Both the position numbers and the translations under genes were made by a program. The notes beneath the pieces are model-generated. The model was not told where the DNA came from. It saw nothing but the letters and a program-made list of their open reading frames with translations, and did no database searches. A stretch of DNA of 63,325 nt from an uncultured Succiniclasticum sp. (lineage in GTDB: Bacteria; Bacillota; Negativicutes; Acidaminococcales; Acidaminococcaceae), in contig CADCHY010000007.1 in NCBI GenBank assembly GCA_902801365.1, positions 1-63,325 on the forward strand, written 5' to 3'. This document shows positions 35,942 to 44,790 of the stretch, piece by piece. Every line of letters begins with the position of its first letter. Position 1 is the stretch's first letter.

Positions 35942-37300
35942 ATGAATAAGATGAAAACGGCAGCAACTGCACTTGCAGCAGTTTTTGCGTTTGCTGTCGC
36001 GCCGGTTTTTGAAACAGGCCTTGCAGATACAAGCGGTCTTGCGGGGACAAATGGGGTAACCGGTATAAGCTGGTCGCGTCCTGTTTTTGCCGAAGGTAAC
36101 GGCGTGGATTACCAGCTGGGGCTGCACTACATTCCGCTGGTGACGCGTACGGAACACAGGGTGGACAGCGACGAAAAAGGGGATTTGCTGCGCGCCCGCT
36201 GGACCGGCATCAGGGTGACCGGTCCTGTGCCTTTTGAACCGAATATCAACAAATCGTTAGATGCTTACACAGCAAAGGAAGAGAAACAATTTGCGGAATC
36301 GTACAGGAAAATGCTGTCCGACGCCAAATTAGACCATAGTGAACGCGCGAAATACGGCGCAACGTTCTTTCCCGCTTTTGAGGATAACAGAGATATCTAT
36401 GTGCGGCGGGCCGACTCCCTCGTGGTGAGCCTGCTGGAATCCGGTTCCAGTTATATGGGCGGCGCCCATGGCATGTATGGTTTTACAGGAAAAAACTTTG
36501 ATACCTACACAGGTAAGGAGATGCAGCTGACTGATATTTTCACAAGCCCCACTGCCATGACAAATGCCATCAAACAGCAGCTGATGTTTGATTATCCCAA
36601 AGCATCATTTCAGGGAAACAACGGCGCCAGCATGCGTGAGATGGTGGACCAGCTGGCGAAGGAGGGGCATCTGTTCTGGACCATGGATCCCCGGGGCGTG
36701 ACTTTCTATTTCAATCCGTACGTCCTCGGTTCTTATGCGGAAGGCGTTTTCACCACTACGCTGCTGTATTCCGAGAGGCCCGATATTTTCAAACATGATC
36801 AGTACACGGAAGCCATTAGTTGGCGGGGGACGAAGGCCTATTGCATGGAAATTCCTTCCTACCTGCCCGTACGTTTAAGCGACAGCCCTCGCGGTGACAG
36901 GCTTTCCGTGATGAATGATCCGGAAGAACTGCTCATTGATTACTGCGGTGAACAGTTGAAAGACAAGTTTAACGCAAAAAACATCCGTGCCACACTGGTA
37001 TCTATGCCGGAGGGTGAACGGTATCTGTATGTGGATTATCAGAAGGAAGACTGGAAACACGCCGTGCGGGTTTATGCACTGGGCAACGAACCGGTCTTTG
37101 TGGGTGAATATGCCATGACACGCTTTATCTCGGATATGGTCGGCATCAATGGTTCGGACTGGTACGTGATGACTGATCCCCAGCAGTTTTACATGACGGC
37201 CATGCCGGGCAGCGGCTATGCTCCCTGGACAAAGCTGACCTGCCGGGTAGGCGCAAACGGCGCGCCGGAAGTGTATGAAGTGGAAGGCGGGAAAGGGTAA
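35942..37300 (+). CDS. Exported DUF3298/RsiV-like domain protein
   Basis: A 452-residue protein with an N-terminal signal peptide (hydrophobic AATALAAVFAFAVAPVF) and a DUF4163/DUF3298 pair: the stretch SLLESGSSYMGGAHGMYGF with the following DTYTGKEMQLTDIF is the DUF3298 signature found in RsiV anti-sigma ectodomains and PdaC-type proteins, where it can bind lysozyme or glycan. AAAAGGAGG precedes the ATG. It has no cytoplasmic anti-sigma part. Role unknown, probably at the cell envelope. It leads a run of four exported or membrane proteins. Confidence 0.75.
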   Translation: MNKMKTAATALAAVFAFAVAPVFETGLADTSGLAGTNGVTGISWSRPVFAEGNGVDYQLGLHYIPLVTRTEHRVDSDEKGDLLRARWTGIRVTGPVPFEPNINKSLDAYTAKEEKQFAESYRKMLSDAKLDHSERAKYGATFFPAFEDNRDIYVRRADSLVVSLLESGSSYMGGAHGMYGFTGKNFDTYTGKEMQLTDIFTSPTAMTNAIKQQLMFDYPKASFQGNNGASMREMVDQLAKEGHLFWTMDPRGVTFYFNPYVLGSYAEGVFTTTLLYSERPDIFKHDQYTEAISWRGTKAYCMEIPSYLPVRLSDSPRGDRLSVMNDPEELLIDYCGEQLKDKFNAKNIRATLVSMPEGERYLYVDYQKEDWKHAVRVYALGNEPVFVGEYAMTRFISDMVGINGSDWYVMTDPQQFYMTAMPGSGYAPWTKLTCRVGANGAPEVYEVEGGKG

Positions 37301-37330
37301 GAGTTTACTTATACGGAAAAAGGACAATTT

Positions 37331-37963
37331 ATGGCAGCTCAACCTGTTTACAAAAGCAAGAACATAACCATGTGTAGTGACGGCAAATATCGCTGGGTGT
37401 ATGAACTTGATATGTACAAATCCCTGGCAATCATTAAAGAACTGTGGAGAACGATACTTATCGCCATGGTCATTGTGCTGGCAGTTATGTTTGTTATAAA
37501 TATTATGGACAGTGGCTTGATGGAAACGCTGATATTCCTTGCGCAGGCGGCGGCCATTATGGCTGGCATCTTTCTGGTTCTCAGCATTATAGGCTATCTG
37601 GTTTTTGCGTACATTGTGGGCGGAAAGTACTGTGTGGTTTTCGAGATGGTCGAAGCCGGAGTGAATCATAAACAGCATGAGAAGCATGTGAAAAAAGTGC
37701 AGCTGACAGGTGCGATTACAACGCTGGCTGGCGCAGCGGGAGGCAGTTTAAATACAGCAGGCACCGGCGTACTGGCAGCGTCGCGCACATCAATGCTGAC
37801 TTATTTTGACGAAGTAAAAGAACTGGAAATTTTGCCGAAGGAACACCTGATCCGTTTGAATGAAACCCTGAGCCGCAACCAGGTGTATGCGGAGGATGAA
37901 GATTTTGCGTTTGTGGCGGGTTATATCAAAGCCCGTTGCCGGAACGCGAAGGTGAAAATATAA
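37331..37963 (+). CDS. Two-helix membrane protein of unknown function
   Basis: The 210-residue product has two strong transmembrane helices (about 40-58 and 67-95) and a C-terminal cytoplasmic part with a glycine/alanine-rich stretch (LTGAITTLAGAAGGSLNTAG) and several charged helices. The ribosome site AAAAGG is modest. It follows the DUF3298 gene by 30 bp and is probably co-transcribed. I do not recognise the family. Confidence 0.6.
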   Translation: MAAQPVYKSKNITMCSDGKYRWVYELDMYKSLAIIKELWRTILIAMVIVLAVMFVINIMDSGLMETLIFLAQAAAIMAGIFLVLSIIGYLVFAYIVGGKYCVVFEMVEAGVNHKQHEKHVKKVQLTGAITTLAGAAGGSLNTAGTGVLAASRTSMLTYFDEVKELEILPKEHLIRLNETLSRNQVYAEDEDFAFVAGYIKARCRNAKVKI

Positions 37964-38027
37964 GGACAATAAGCTTACCGTTTTTTCACACAGAAAAAGT
38001 ACTATAATTAAGGAACGAGGTGCAAAC

Positions 38028-38525
38028 ATGAAAAAGATTAGAATTATTGCGTTGTGTTTCATTTTGTTGTTTGGCTTTGCGAGCCTTACGCATGCAGAAC
38101 TTCCGAACAACCGTATTGCGTTAGGCGTGCAGTTGGGAGCAAGGTTTGAACAGGTGAAAAATGTATTTGGCATTCCTGACCGGGTGACGAAGAACGAAGT
38201 AAAATCGGAAGCCTACGGTGATTTTGTGGAGACTACTTTCATTTACGGTAATAATTCCATTGTCGTAAAGTTTTATAATGAAGACGCATGGCGGATTGAG
38301 TCCAACAGTGATAACGGTTGGCGAACCCCGGACGGAGTGATGGTGGGCATGCCATTGCAGGGCGTGTATGACCGGCTGGGGAAAGAGGACATCAAAAGCC
38401 CGGCTGAAAACGGTGAAACGTTGTACTGGTATAATCATGATACCAGGAGCCAGGATAATCGCGGCAACCTGTATGTATTTGTGAAAAACGGACGTGTTTC
38501 CCGGATTGTAATCGCATATCAGTGA
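38028..38525 (+). CDS. Small exported protein, BamE/SmpA-like pattern
   Basis: A 165-residue protein with a signal peptide (MKKIRIIALCFILLFGFASLTHA). The mature domain repeats the motif of G-x-x-(F/L)-x-x-V-x-x-x-(F/L)-G-x-P/E twice: LGARFEQVKNVFGIPD and VGMPLQGVYDRLGKED. This is the layout of BamE-type or BLIP-like tandem repeats. Function is unknown. A TATAAT at 38003-38008 and GAGGTG before the ATG suggest its own promoter. Confidence 0.65.
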   Translation: MKKIRIIALCFILLFGFASLTHAELPNNRIALGVQLGARFEQVKNVFGIPDRVTKNEVKSEAYGDFVETTFIYGNNSIVVKFYNEDAWRIESNSDNGWRTPDGVMVGMPLQGVYDRLGKEDIKSPAENGETLYWYNHDTRSQDNRGNLYVFVKNGRVSRIVIAYQ

Positions 38526-38612
38526 AATAAAGAGATTTGTTTTGTGCCTGGCGTCATGGACGATATAAATGCATCCGTAAAAGAAATACTATAATAGAAC
38601 AGGAGGGCAGGG

Positions 38613-39524
38613 ATGTTGAAAATACCAAAGATTTCTAAAAAGGCCTTAACACTTTTCATGGTTTATTTTGCATTTCTGTTAACGGTTGCCTGCGTATCCG
38701 GCTTTGCGGCGAACCCTTCTGCTGAAAAGGCAATTGGCCCGGAGGATATCCCGGAAGGCGTATACCGTCGTTTTTCTTCCGGGGAAGAGGTGACCTATCT
38801 GGTGGTGATGCATAAAAAAGGTGTGCTGGCAGGGGATCCTTTTAAACGTACTTACATAGGTATTGAGTCCGTGCGACGGAACCATCCCGGCGGAATACCG
38901 GACGGCAGCGTGTTCATGGCGGCCCGGCTGCGGAGCTCAAAAGAGTTTAAACTGAATCCGCCCACGGAGGCCGGTCCGGTTCCGACCGACGATATGGTCG
39001 CGTTTATGCTGGATTACGCGGAAACCGTCAATGCTGACGGAACAAAGGGTCTTAAGAAAAACCAGTCCCAGGCATATGTGATGCAACCTGCGTTTGACGG
39101 CCGCATCAACATCATAGGCGCGGAAACGCTGCCTGCGCCGTTGTGCGGACACTACATTCCGGTAACAGACAGGCCGGCTCCGCTGGTGCTGCAGCAGGCC
39201 ATGATCAAATACATGCTGGAGGATTTCATTCCCGCTGCTACCAATATGGATAACCGTTCCCAGTTCTACGATTACAAGATAGAGTTCCTGACGGGGGACA
39301 ATCCGCCGGTGGATTGCTGGGCAGGCTGGTACCTGGTTCAGGTATGGGAAGACAGGAATATGGATAAGTATGATTCCCGCTACCAGATGAATTTTATCGT
39401 AGGCGATACAGGCGATGAAATCAAACTGCTTACTTTATACGATGGAAAAATGTGGCCGGTGTATGAGGATGACCGTCTGAAGGGTAAAACAAACCGGGGC
39501 CCGCAGGTTGTGCCGAAAGGATAA
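38613..39524 (+). CDS. Exported protein of unknown function
   Basis: The 303-residue product begins with basic residues and a hydrophobic segment (TLFMVYFAFLLTVACVSGFA), a signal peptide. A cysteine near the cleavage region lacks the usual leucine at -3, so lipidation is doubtful. The mature part is beta-rich, with no motif I know. AGGAGG precedes the ATG and a TATAAT lies at about 38591. It ends the run of envelope-type genes and is closed by a terminator. Confidence 0.6.
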   Translation: MLKIPKISKKALTLFMVYFAFLLTVACVSGFAANPSAEKAIGPEDIPEGVYRRFSSGEEVTYLVVMHKKGVLAGDPFKRTYIGIESVRRNHPGGIPDGSVFMAARLRSSKEFKLNPPTEAGPVPTDDMVAFMLDYAETVNADGTKGLKKNQSQAYVMQPAFDGRINIIGAETLPAPLCGHYIPVTDRPAPLVLQQAMIKYMLEDFIPAATNMDNRSQFYDYKIEFLTGDNPPVDCWAGWYLVQVWEDRNMDKYDSRYQMNFIVGDTGDEIKLLTLYDGKMWPVYEDDRLKGKTNRGPQVVPKG

Positions 39525-39581
39525 CAGGCTGTTGTATTGCCTTTCATGACAACAATTTGTAAAAAATTTAAGTAAACTCTG

Positions 39582-39618
39582 TGAGGAATGGGTTTTCCCA
39601 TTCCTCATTTTAGTTTTT
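39582..39618 (+). terminator. Terminator after the envelope gene run
   Basis: TGAGGAATGGG (39582-39592) pairs with CCCATTCCTCA (39597-39607), followed by TTTTAGTTTTT. Confidence 0.88.
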
Positions 39619-39699
39619 AATGGTATAATTAAAAGAGTATTCCTGTGACCAGTTATCCTATTATATAAAATATAAAGTTTGCTGAGGAGGGAAATCATT

Positions 39700-40335
39700 A
39701 TGGCGGATCCGAGAACAGAACGCAACGCCTTATTAGGAGCCACACTGGTGAAAAAGTTACAGGCGCGGGCCTTTGACGCATATTACTGTGCTACGAAAGA
39801 GGAAGCGCTGCAGCAGGCACTGGCTCTTATTCCGGAAACCGATGTGATTTCCTGGGGCGGTTCCGCTACCATTGCGGAAATCGGGCTACTGGAGCATGTG
39901 CGGAAGAATTTCAAATGTATTGACCGGGATACCGCGAAAACACCGGAAGAGCGGATGGAGATTATGCGGAAGGCCTTGCTCTGTGATACATTTTTAATGA
40001 GTACCAATGCCATGACGACAGAGGGTGAACTGGTAAACATAGACGGCAACGGAAACCGTTGTGCCGCCATGATTTACGGGCCGAAACAGGTCATTGTCAT
40101 TGCCGGGCTGAACAAGGTCACAGGGAATTTGCACAGCGCCATTGACCGCGCCCACACAACGGCTGCGGCCATCAACATCCAGCGTTTCGGAGCGAAAACG
40201 CCCTGTGCGCTGACAGGGGTCTGCGCAAACTGTAACTTTGCCGATACCATCTGTAACTATATCGTTGTCACCCGCCGCAGCAAACCGGTTCATAAGATCA
40301 AGGTTATCCTTGTAGGTGAAGACGTAGGATTTTAA
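39700..40335 (+). CDS. LUD-domain (LutC/YkgG-like) protein
   Basis: A 211-residue LUD-domain protein. The domain shows the typical opening with EEALQQALALIP, the glycine-rich SWGGSATIAEIGL, and a late cysteine pair (GVCANCNFADTICNY). LutC takes part in lactate oxidation with LutA and LutB, but those genes are absent here, so lactate use is not shown. Stand-alone LUD proteins are common in anaerobes with unknown roles. GAGGAGG precedes ATG 39700. It is followed closely by an Rrf2 regulator. Confidence 0.82.
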   Translation: MADPRTERNALLGATLVKKLQARAFDAYYCATKEEALQQALALIPETDVISWGGSATIAEIGLLEHVRKNFKCIDRDTAKTPEERMEIMRKALLCDTFLMSTNAMTTEGELVNIDGNGNRCAAMIYGPKQVIVIAGLNKVTGNLHSAIDRAHTTAAAINIQRFGAKTPCALTGVCANCNFADTICNYIVVTRRSKPVHKIKVILVGEDVGF

Positions 40336-40349
40336 GGAGATAAACGATC

Positions 40350-40820
40350 ATGCAATTTTCTTCCCGTTTTACGATTGCCGTACATATCCTGCTGGCAGTC
40401 AATGAATTTGAGGGACAGTTCAAGACGACGTCCTTCTTTTTAGGCAACAGCGTCAACGTAAACCCTGTCATTATCCGCAAAACGCTGGGACAATTAAAAG
40501 ATGCCGGACTGGTTACTGTGGAGGCCGGTGTGGGTGGCGCGGCTCTGGCGAAAGAACCGAAAAAGATCACACTGTGGGATATTTTCTGCGCTGTGGAAGA
40601 CAAAAAGGAAGATTTGTTCCATTTCCACGATCCCAACCCGGACTGCCCCGTGGGAGGAAATATCCACGCGGTCATGGACGGGCGTCTGAAGAAGTTCAAA
40701 CGGAACCTGCAGAAAGATCTGGATGATGTAACCCTGCAGGATCTGGTTAAGGATCTGCGTAAGGAACTGAAGAAGAACCGGAAGCTGGGATTCGCGCCAG
40801 CGCCTGCGGAAGAGGAGTAA
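40350..40820 (+). CDS. Rrf2 family transcriptional regulator
   Basis: The 156-residue product has the Rrf2 winged helix-turn-helix: FTIAVHILLAVNEF, then VNPVIIRKTLGQLKDAGLVTVEAGVGGAALAK. Only one cysteine (NPDCPVG) occurs where IscR/NsrR types have three, so it probably does not bind an Fe-S cluster. A Lys/Glu-rich helical tail closes the protein. AAGGAG lies before the ATG. It may regulate the LUD gene and the GTPases around it. Confidence 0.85.
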   Translation: MQFSSRFTIAVHILLAVNEFEGQFKTTSFFLGNSVNVNPVIIRKTLGQLKDAGLVTVEAGVGGAALAKEPKKITLWDIFCAVEDKKEDLFHFHDPNPDCPVGGNIHAVMDGRLKKFKRNLQKDLDDVTLQDLVKDLRKELKKNRKLGFAPAPAEEE

Positions 40821-40863
40821 GCATAAGGTTTCCGTGCAGGAAGGACTCGGAGGTGTATTCCCA

Positions 40864-41985
40864 ATGAAAGAAGAGGACGTAAAGAAATTAATCGATAAAC
40901 TGCAGTATTTTGATTACGACAAAGTACTGAACAAGATACGCAAGAACGTTAAAAAGCCGAGCGTCCTTGTGACCGGTGGTACCGGTGTGGGAAAGAGCAG
41001 CCTGATCAATCATCTCTTCGGCATGGATGTAGCTGCCACAGGCAACGGCAAGCCCATGACAGACCGCATTACCCGCTATGAGCCGGAGAATCTGGACGTG
41101 GTGCTGTATGATACCCTGGGCTATGAAGTGGGGGAAGATAAGCAGCAGCAGTTTTATAAAGACGTTATCGGTTTTGTGAAAAATGCCAACGGTCAGGGGG
41201 ATATCAAAAAACATATACACCTGGTCTGGTACTGTATTTCTGCCGCCAACAAACGGGTGACTCCTACGGACCTGGACGCGATTGCCGCGCTGGAAGGGCT
41301 CACTAAAGTATGCGTGGTGCTGACACAGATTGACGCGGCTACCATGATTGAACTGGACGAGATGAAAAAAGTTTTGCAAAAGAAACTGCCGAAGACAGAC
41401 GCGTTCATGGTGAGTATCGATCCGCGGATTCCGGAAGAAAAAATGCAGTGGAGCGAGCTTCTGAACTGGTCGGTGGAGCATCTGGATGCCGGATTGCAGC
41501 TGGCGTTTGCCCAGGCTCTGGGGCAGGAACTGAGCGCGAAGCATATCCAGGCAGACAAACTGATTCACAGGTACGTGGCGGCTGCCGCCGGTGCAGTAGT
41601 GTGCCCGTTACCCATGACGGACTCTGCAGCGCTGATTGCCATCCAGACGACTATGGCGACGCATCTTTTCAATTTCTGGGGCATCGACCGGGGAACTGAC
41701 AAAATTAAAGAAGTTTTTGTCAACGTGGTGGTAGCCAATACGGGGCGGATCTTTTCCCGTTCCCTGTTGAAACTGATTCCCGGCGCGGGCTCCGTTGCAG
41801 CGGCCGTAGTGAACAGCGGCGTGGCCACCTCCTTCACGTACGCCTTTGGCAGGGCGGTTAATGAAGTCTGTTATAAAACTGCGTCCCGTATGGCGAAAGG
41901 GGAAAAGGTGGATATTACCTCGGCCTTTGCCATGGACGTGATCATGCAGCTGATCCAAAAGTATTATAAAAAGAAAGCGGAATGA
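40864..41985 (+). CDS. P-loop GTPase with C-terminal DUF697-like membrane-binding part
   Basis: A 373-residue Era-like GTPase: G1 GGTGVGKS at 38-45, a threonine-bearing G2 region (MTDRITRYE), G3 DTLG at 83-86 and G4-like TQID. The C-terminal third has hydrophobic segments starting with AAAGAVVCPLPMTDSAALI, typical of DUF697, which associates with membranes. ATG 40864 has GGAGGTG upstream. It is followed by a second, different GTPase 27 bp later. The cellular role is unknown. Confidence 0.82.
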   Translation: MKEEDVKKLIDKLQYFDYDKVLNKIRKNVKKPSVLVTGGTGVGKSSLINHLFGMDVAATGNGKPMTDRITRYEPENLDVVLYDTLGYEVGEDKQQQFYKDVIGFVKNANGQGDIKKHIHLVWYCISAANKRVTPTDLDAIAALEGLTKVCVVLTQIDAATMIELDEMKKVLQKKLPKTDAFMVSIDPRIPEEKMQWSELLNWSVEHLDAGLQLAFAQALGQELSAKHIQADKLIHRYVAAAAGAVVCPLPMTDSAALIAIQTTMATHLFNFWGIDRGTDKIKEVFVNVVVANTGRIFSRSLLKLIPGAGSVAAAVVNSGVATSFTYAFGRAVNEVCYKTASRMAKGEKVDITSAFAMDVIMQLIQKYYKKKAE

Positions 41986-42012
41986 TTTTTTAGTAAATAT
42001 TACAGGTGACAT

Positions 42013-43191
42013 ATGTCAGTCAGAATCTGGAACCGTACGGGAAGCAAAGGCCCTCATAAAAAAGAAGGCGCGTATTCCGGAACGGAAAAGGCCGCGAAAG
42101 AGTATCGCGGCCAACAGAAAACAGAACAGAAAGCCAAACCGCGCAAACCGGCTGTGCGGAATATTCTTGTGCTGGGAAAAACCGGGGTCGGCAAGACTTC
42201 CCTGCTGAATTACCTGTACGGTTTTGACCTGCCCACAGGGGCGGGTCTGCCTAAAACAGGCAAGGGTCTCCACGAGAATGTGATTACCCGGAACGGAACA
42301 GCCTACCACGTTTTCGACACCTGGGGGATTGAAGCGGATTCTCTGCCGGAGTGGCGGAAGGAAGTGCTGGCGCTGGTGCGCAAACGCAATACCTCGCCCC
42401 ATATCAGCGACTGGTTCCACGCAGTGTATTACTGCTTTTCCGCCAACACCGCCCGCATTGAAAAAACGGAGATTGAAGAGATCCTTGTGCCGCTGCTGCA
42501 GTCCGGCTGCAAGGTGATCGTGGTTCTGACCAATGCGGAGGACGGTTTCCGGAAGCGGGAAAAGATAGAAGGCATGAAAGAGTATTTGCTGGAAGAACTG
42601 ACAAAACGTCTGCATCGTGACCCGCAATTGGAAATCATCCCTGTTGTCAGTATTGCAGGCGAGACGCTGGCGGGAGATCCCATTTCCCGCTTTGGCCGTA
42701 CCGAAGCGCTGGAAGCGGCGCAATATAATCTGGCGGACGATATTGAAAAACGTCTGCCTGCCATTTACAAAATGAACGTAATGAACAAGCTGGGTGCATG
42801 GAAGGAGCGCAGCCTGCTCCTGCTTGCCAACGGCAAGATCAGCTTTGTGTTGAATAACAATTCTGCAAGGCAACTGATTGATTTGATCAATTACGATCTG
42901 CTGAACACATTTGGTGCTATAGATGCAGACGGCGACAAGCTGGAAGCGGAAGCCAACGAATACCTGCTGACGGCGGGGGACAAAAAACCCATGGACCGGC
43001 GCTGGCGTCCGGACTTCAGCCGCATCACCTATGTAAAAGGTTACGAATACAGCAAAGGTTTTTCTGTCGGGCTGGCGGTGGACGTGGCTGCAAGTCTGCT
43101 GCGTTCTTCGAAAAGCATCCGTGAAAATCTGAGCCGCCGGGTAGAGAAGACCTATGCTGCAATCATGGACAGCATGAAGAGCAGGGGATAG
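42013..43191 (+). CDS. Second P-loop GTPase, soluble type
   Basis: A 392-residue protein with a basic, Lys/Gln-rich N-terminal tail (1-48), then G1 GKTGVGKT at 55-62, G3 DTWG at 102-105 and G4-like LTNAED. The C-terminal region of about 150 residues is helical and has no obvious membrane segment, unlike the gene before it. No close match to the first GTPase beyond the G domain. An AGGTGA lies before the ATG. Adjacent unequal GTPases suggest a regulatory or heterodimeric pair. Confidence 0.78.
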   Translation: MSVRIWNRTGSKGPHKKEGAYSGTEKAAKEYRGQQKTEQKAKPRKPAVRNILVLGKTGVGKTSLLNYLYGFDLPTGAGLPKTGKGLHENVITRNGTAYHVFDTWGIEADSLPEWRKEVLALVRKRNTSPHISDWFHAVYYCFSANTARIEKTEIEEILVPLLQSGCKVIVVLTNAEDGFRKREKIEGMKEYLLEELTKRLHRDPQLEIIPVVSIAGETLAGDPISRFGRTEALEAAQYNLADDIEKRLPAIYKMNVMNKLGAWKERSLLLLANGKISFVLNNNSARQLIDLINYDLLNTFGAIDADGDKLEAEANEYLLTAGDKKPMDRRWRPDFSRITYVKGYEYSKGFSVGLAVDVAASLLRSSKSIRENLSRRVEKTYAAIMDSMKSRG

Positions 43192-43253
43192 AAACAATAA
43201 TATAAAAGTTAACTAAAGACATATAAGTAAACTATAGAGAGGGCGACTCCGTT

Positions 43254-44777
43254 TTGTTAAAAGACATACTAAAGGAAAAATTCAGTGAAGTCATCCGGGC
43301 TATCTTCCCGGTTGTGGCAATCGTTTTGATACTTTCTGTCACAATAGTGCCCATGCCTACTCATGTGGTGATGGTTTTCTTATACAGCTGCATCCTGCTG
43401 ATGATAGGGATGGTATTTTTTACCATCGGTTCGGAACAGGCTATGGAACCCATGGGCAATCATGTGGGGACCCGTATTACAAAAACCCGCAAACTCTGGC
43501 TGATATTGCCATTAGGCTTTTTGTTGGGTTTTATGATCACGATTTCCGAACCGGATTTGCAGGTATTGGCTAACCAGGTCCAGTCCATTCCTAACAGAGT
43601 GTTGATTTTGTCGGTATCAGGCGGCGTGGCGTTGTTTCTTCTGGCAGCCCTGATCCGTATGGTACTAGGAATTTCATTGCAACGGATGTTGCTGTTCTTT
43701 TATGTCATTGCTTTTGTACTGGCATACTATGCACCGCCGGATTTTCTGGCGGTGGCTTTCGATTCTGGCGGCGTGACGACAGGCCCCATGACGGTGCCGT
43801 TTATCATGGCTTTTGGCGTAGGCGTTTCGGCGTTACGGGGCAGCCGCCATTCTTCCCAGGACAGTTTCGGTCTGATAGCCCTCTGTTCCATCGGGCCTAT
43901 CATTGCCGTACTGCTTCTGAGCCTGATTTTTAAACCGGAAGACGCGACGTTTGAACCGGTTGTGATTCCGAGAGTACTGCATTCCCTGCAGTTAGGCGGG
44001 CTGTTTTTGGCCGAGCTGCCGGATCAGATGCATGAAATTGCCCAAGCAGTTCTGCCCATTGCCATATTTTTCGGTATTTTTCAGCTGGTTTTACTGCATC
44101 TTCAAAGAAAGCCGCTGCTCCGCATTCTTCACGGTATTATATGTACCTATATCGGTCTGGTACTGTTCCTGACAGGCGCTAATGTGGGCTTTATTCCGGC
44201 AGGATTCGACCTGGGAAGCATTTTGGCCACGCTGCCCTATAACTGGATCATTATACCCATCGGCATGCTGATTGGTTACTTTATCATCAAGGCGGAACCG
44301 GCAGTGTATGTGCTGATGAAGCAGGTGGAAGATATTACTGCCGGCGCTGTCAGCGGAAAATTACTGCTTCGCAGCCTGTCCATCGGCGTGGCGATTTCGG
44401 TAGGCCTGGCCATGGTACGTGTGCTGACAGGAATCCATCTGTTTTACATGCTGATACCGGGGTATCTCATCGCGTTGATACTTACATTTATTGTGCCTCC
44501 CGTGTTTACTGCTATCGCCTTCGACTCAGGCGGCGTGGCATCCGGTCCCATGACAGCGACGTTTTTGCTGCCTTTTGCGATAGGAGCCTGTATGACTCAG
44601 GGCGGCAATGTTGTGACAGATGCGTTCGGTGTGGTAACTATGGTAGCCATGACACCGTTGGTCACGATCCAGCTGCTGGGAGTTATGTATATGGTAAAAG
44701 CACGCAGAACTCCCAAAACCAGTGTCAGCCAGAGTACGCTGGAGAATTTCGGGGACTACGATATTATCGAGTTGTAG
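43254..44777 (+). CDS. DUF1538 membrane protein with internal duplication
   Basis: The 507-residue integral membrane protein consists of two similar halves of about 250 residues. Each contains the signature AFDSGGVxxGPMT (168-180 and 422-434), followed by a polar segment and hydrophobic helices. Start codon is TTG 43254, 10 nt after GAGAGGG. The symmetric, inverted-looking repeat is typical of transporters or channels. It lies immediately before a double PII-like gene. The transported ion or molecule is unknown. Confidence 0.82.
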   Translation: MLKDILKEKFSEVIRAIFPVVAIVLILSVTIVPMPTHVVMVFLYSCILLMIGMVFFTIGSEQAMEPMGNHVGTRITKTRKLWLILPLGFLLGFMITISEPDLQVLANQVQSIPNRVLILSVSGGVALFLLAALIRMVLGISLQRMLLFFYVIAFVLAYYAPPDFLAVAFDSGGVTTGPMTVPFIMAFGVGVSALRGSRHSSQDSFGLIALCSIGPIIAVLLLSLIFKPEDATFEPVVIPRVLHSLQLGGLFLAELPDQMHEIAQAVLPIAIFFGIFQLVLLHLQRKPLLRILHGIICTYIGLVLFLTGANVGFIPAGFDLGSILATLPYNWIIIPIGMLIGYFIIKAEPAVYVLMKQVEDITAGAVSGKLLLRSLSIGVAISVGLAMVRVLTGIHLFYMLIPGYLIALILTFIVPPVFTAIAFDSGGVASGPMTATFLLPFAIGACMTQGGNVVTDAFGVVTMVAMTPLVTIQLLGVMYMVKARRTPKTSVSQSTLENFGDYDIIEL

Positions 44778-44790
44778 GAGGTAGCAGGCT

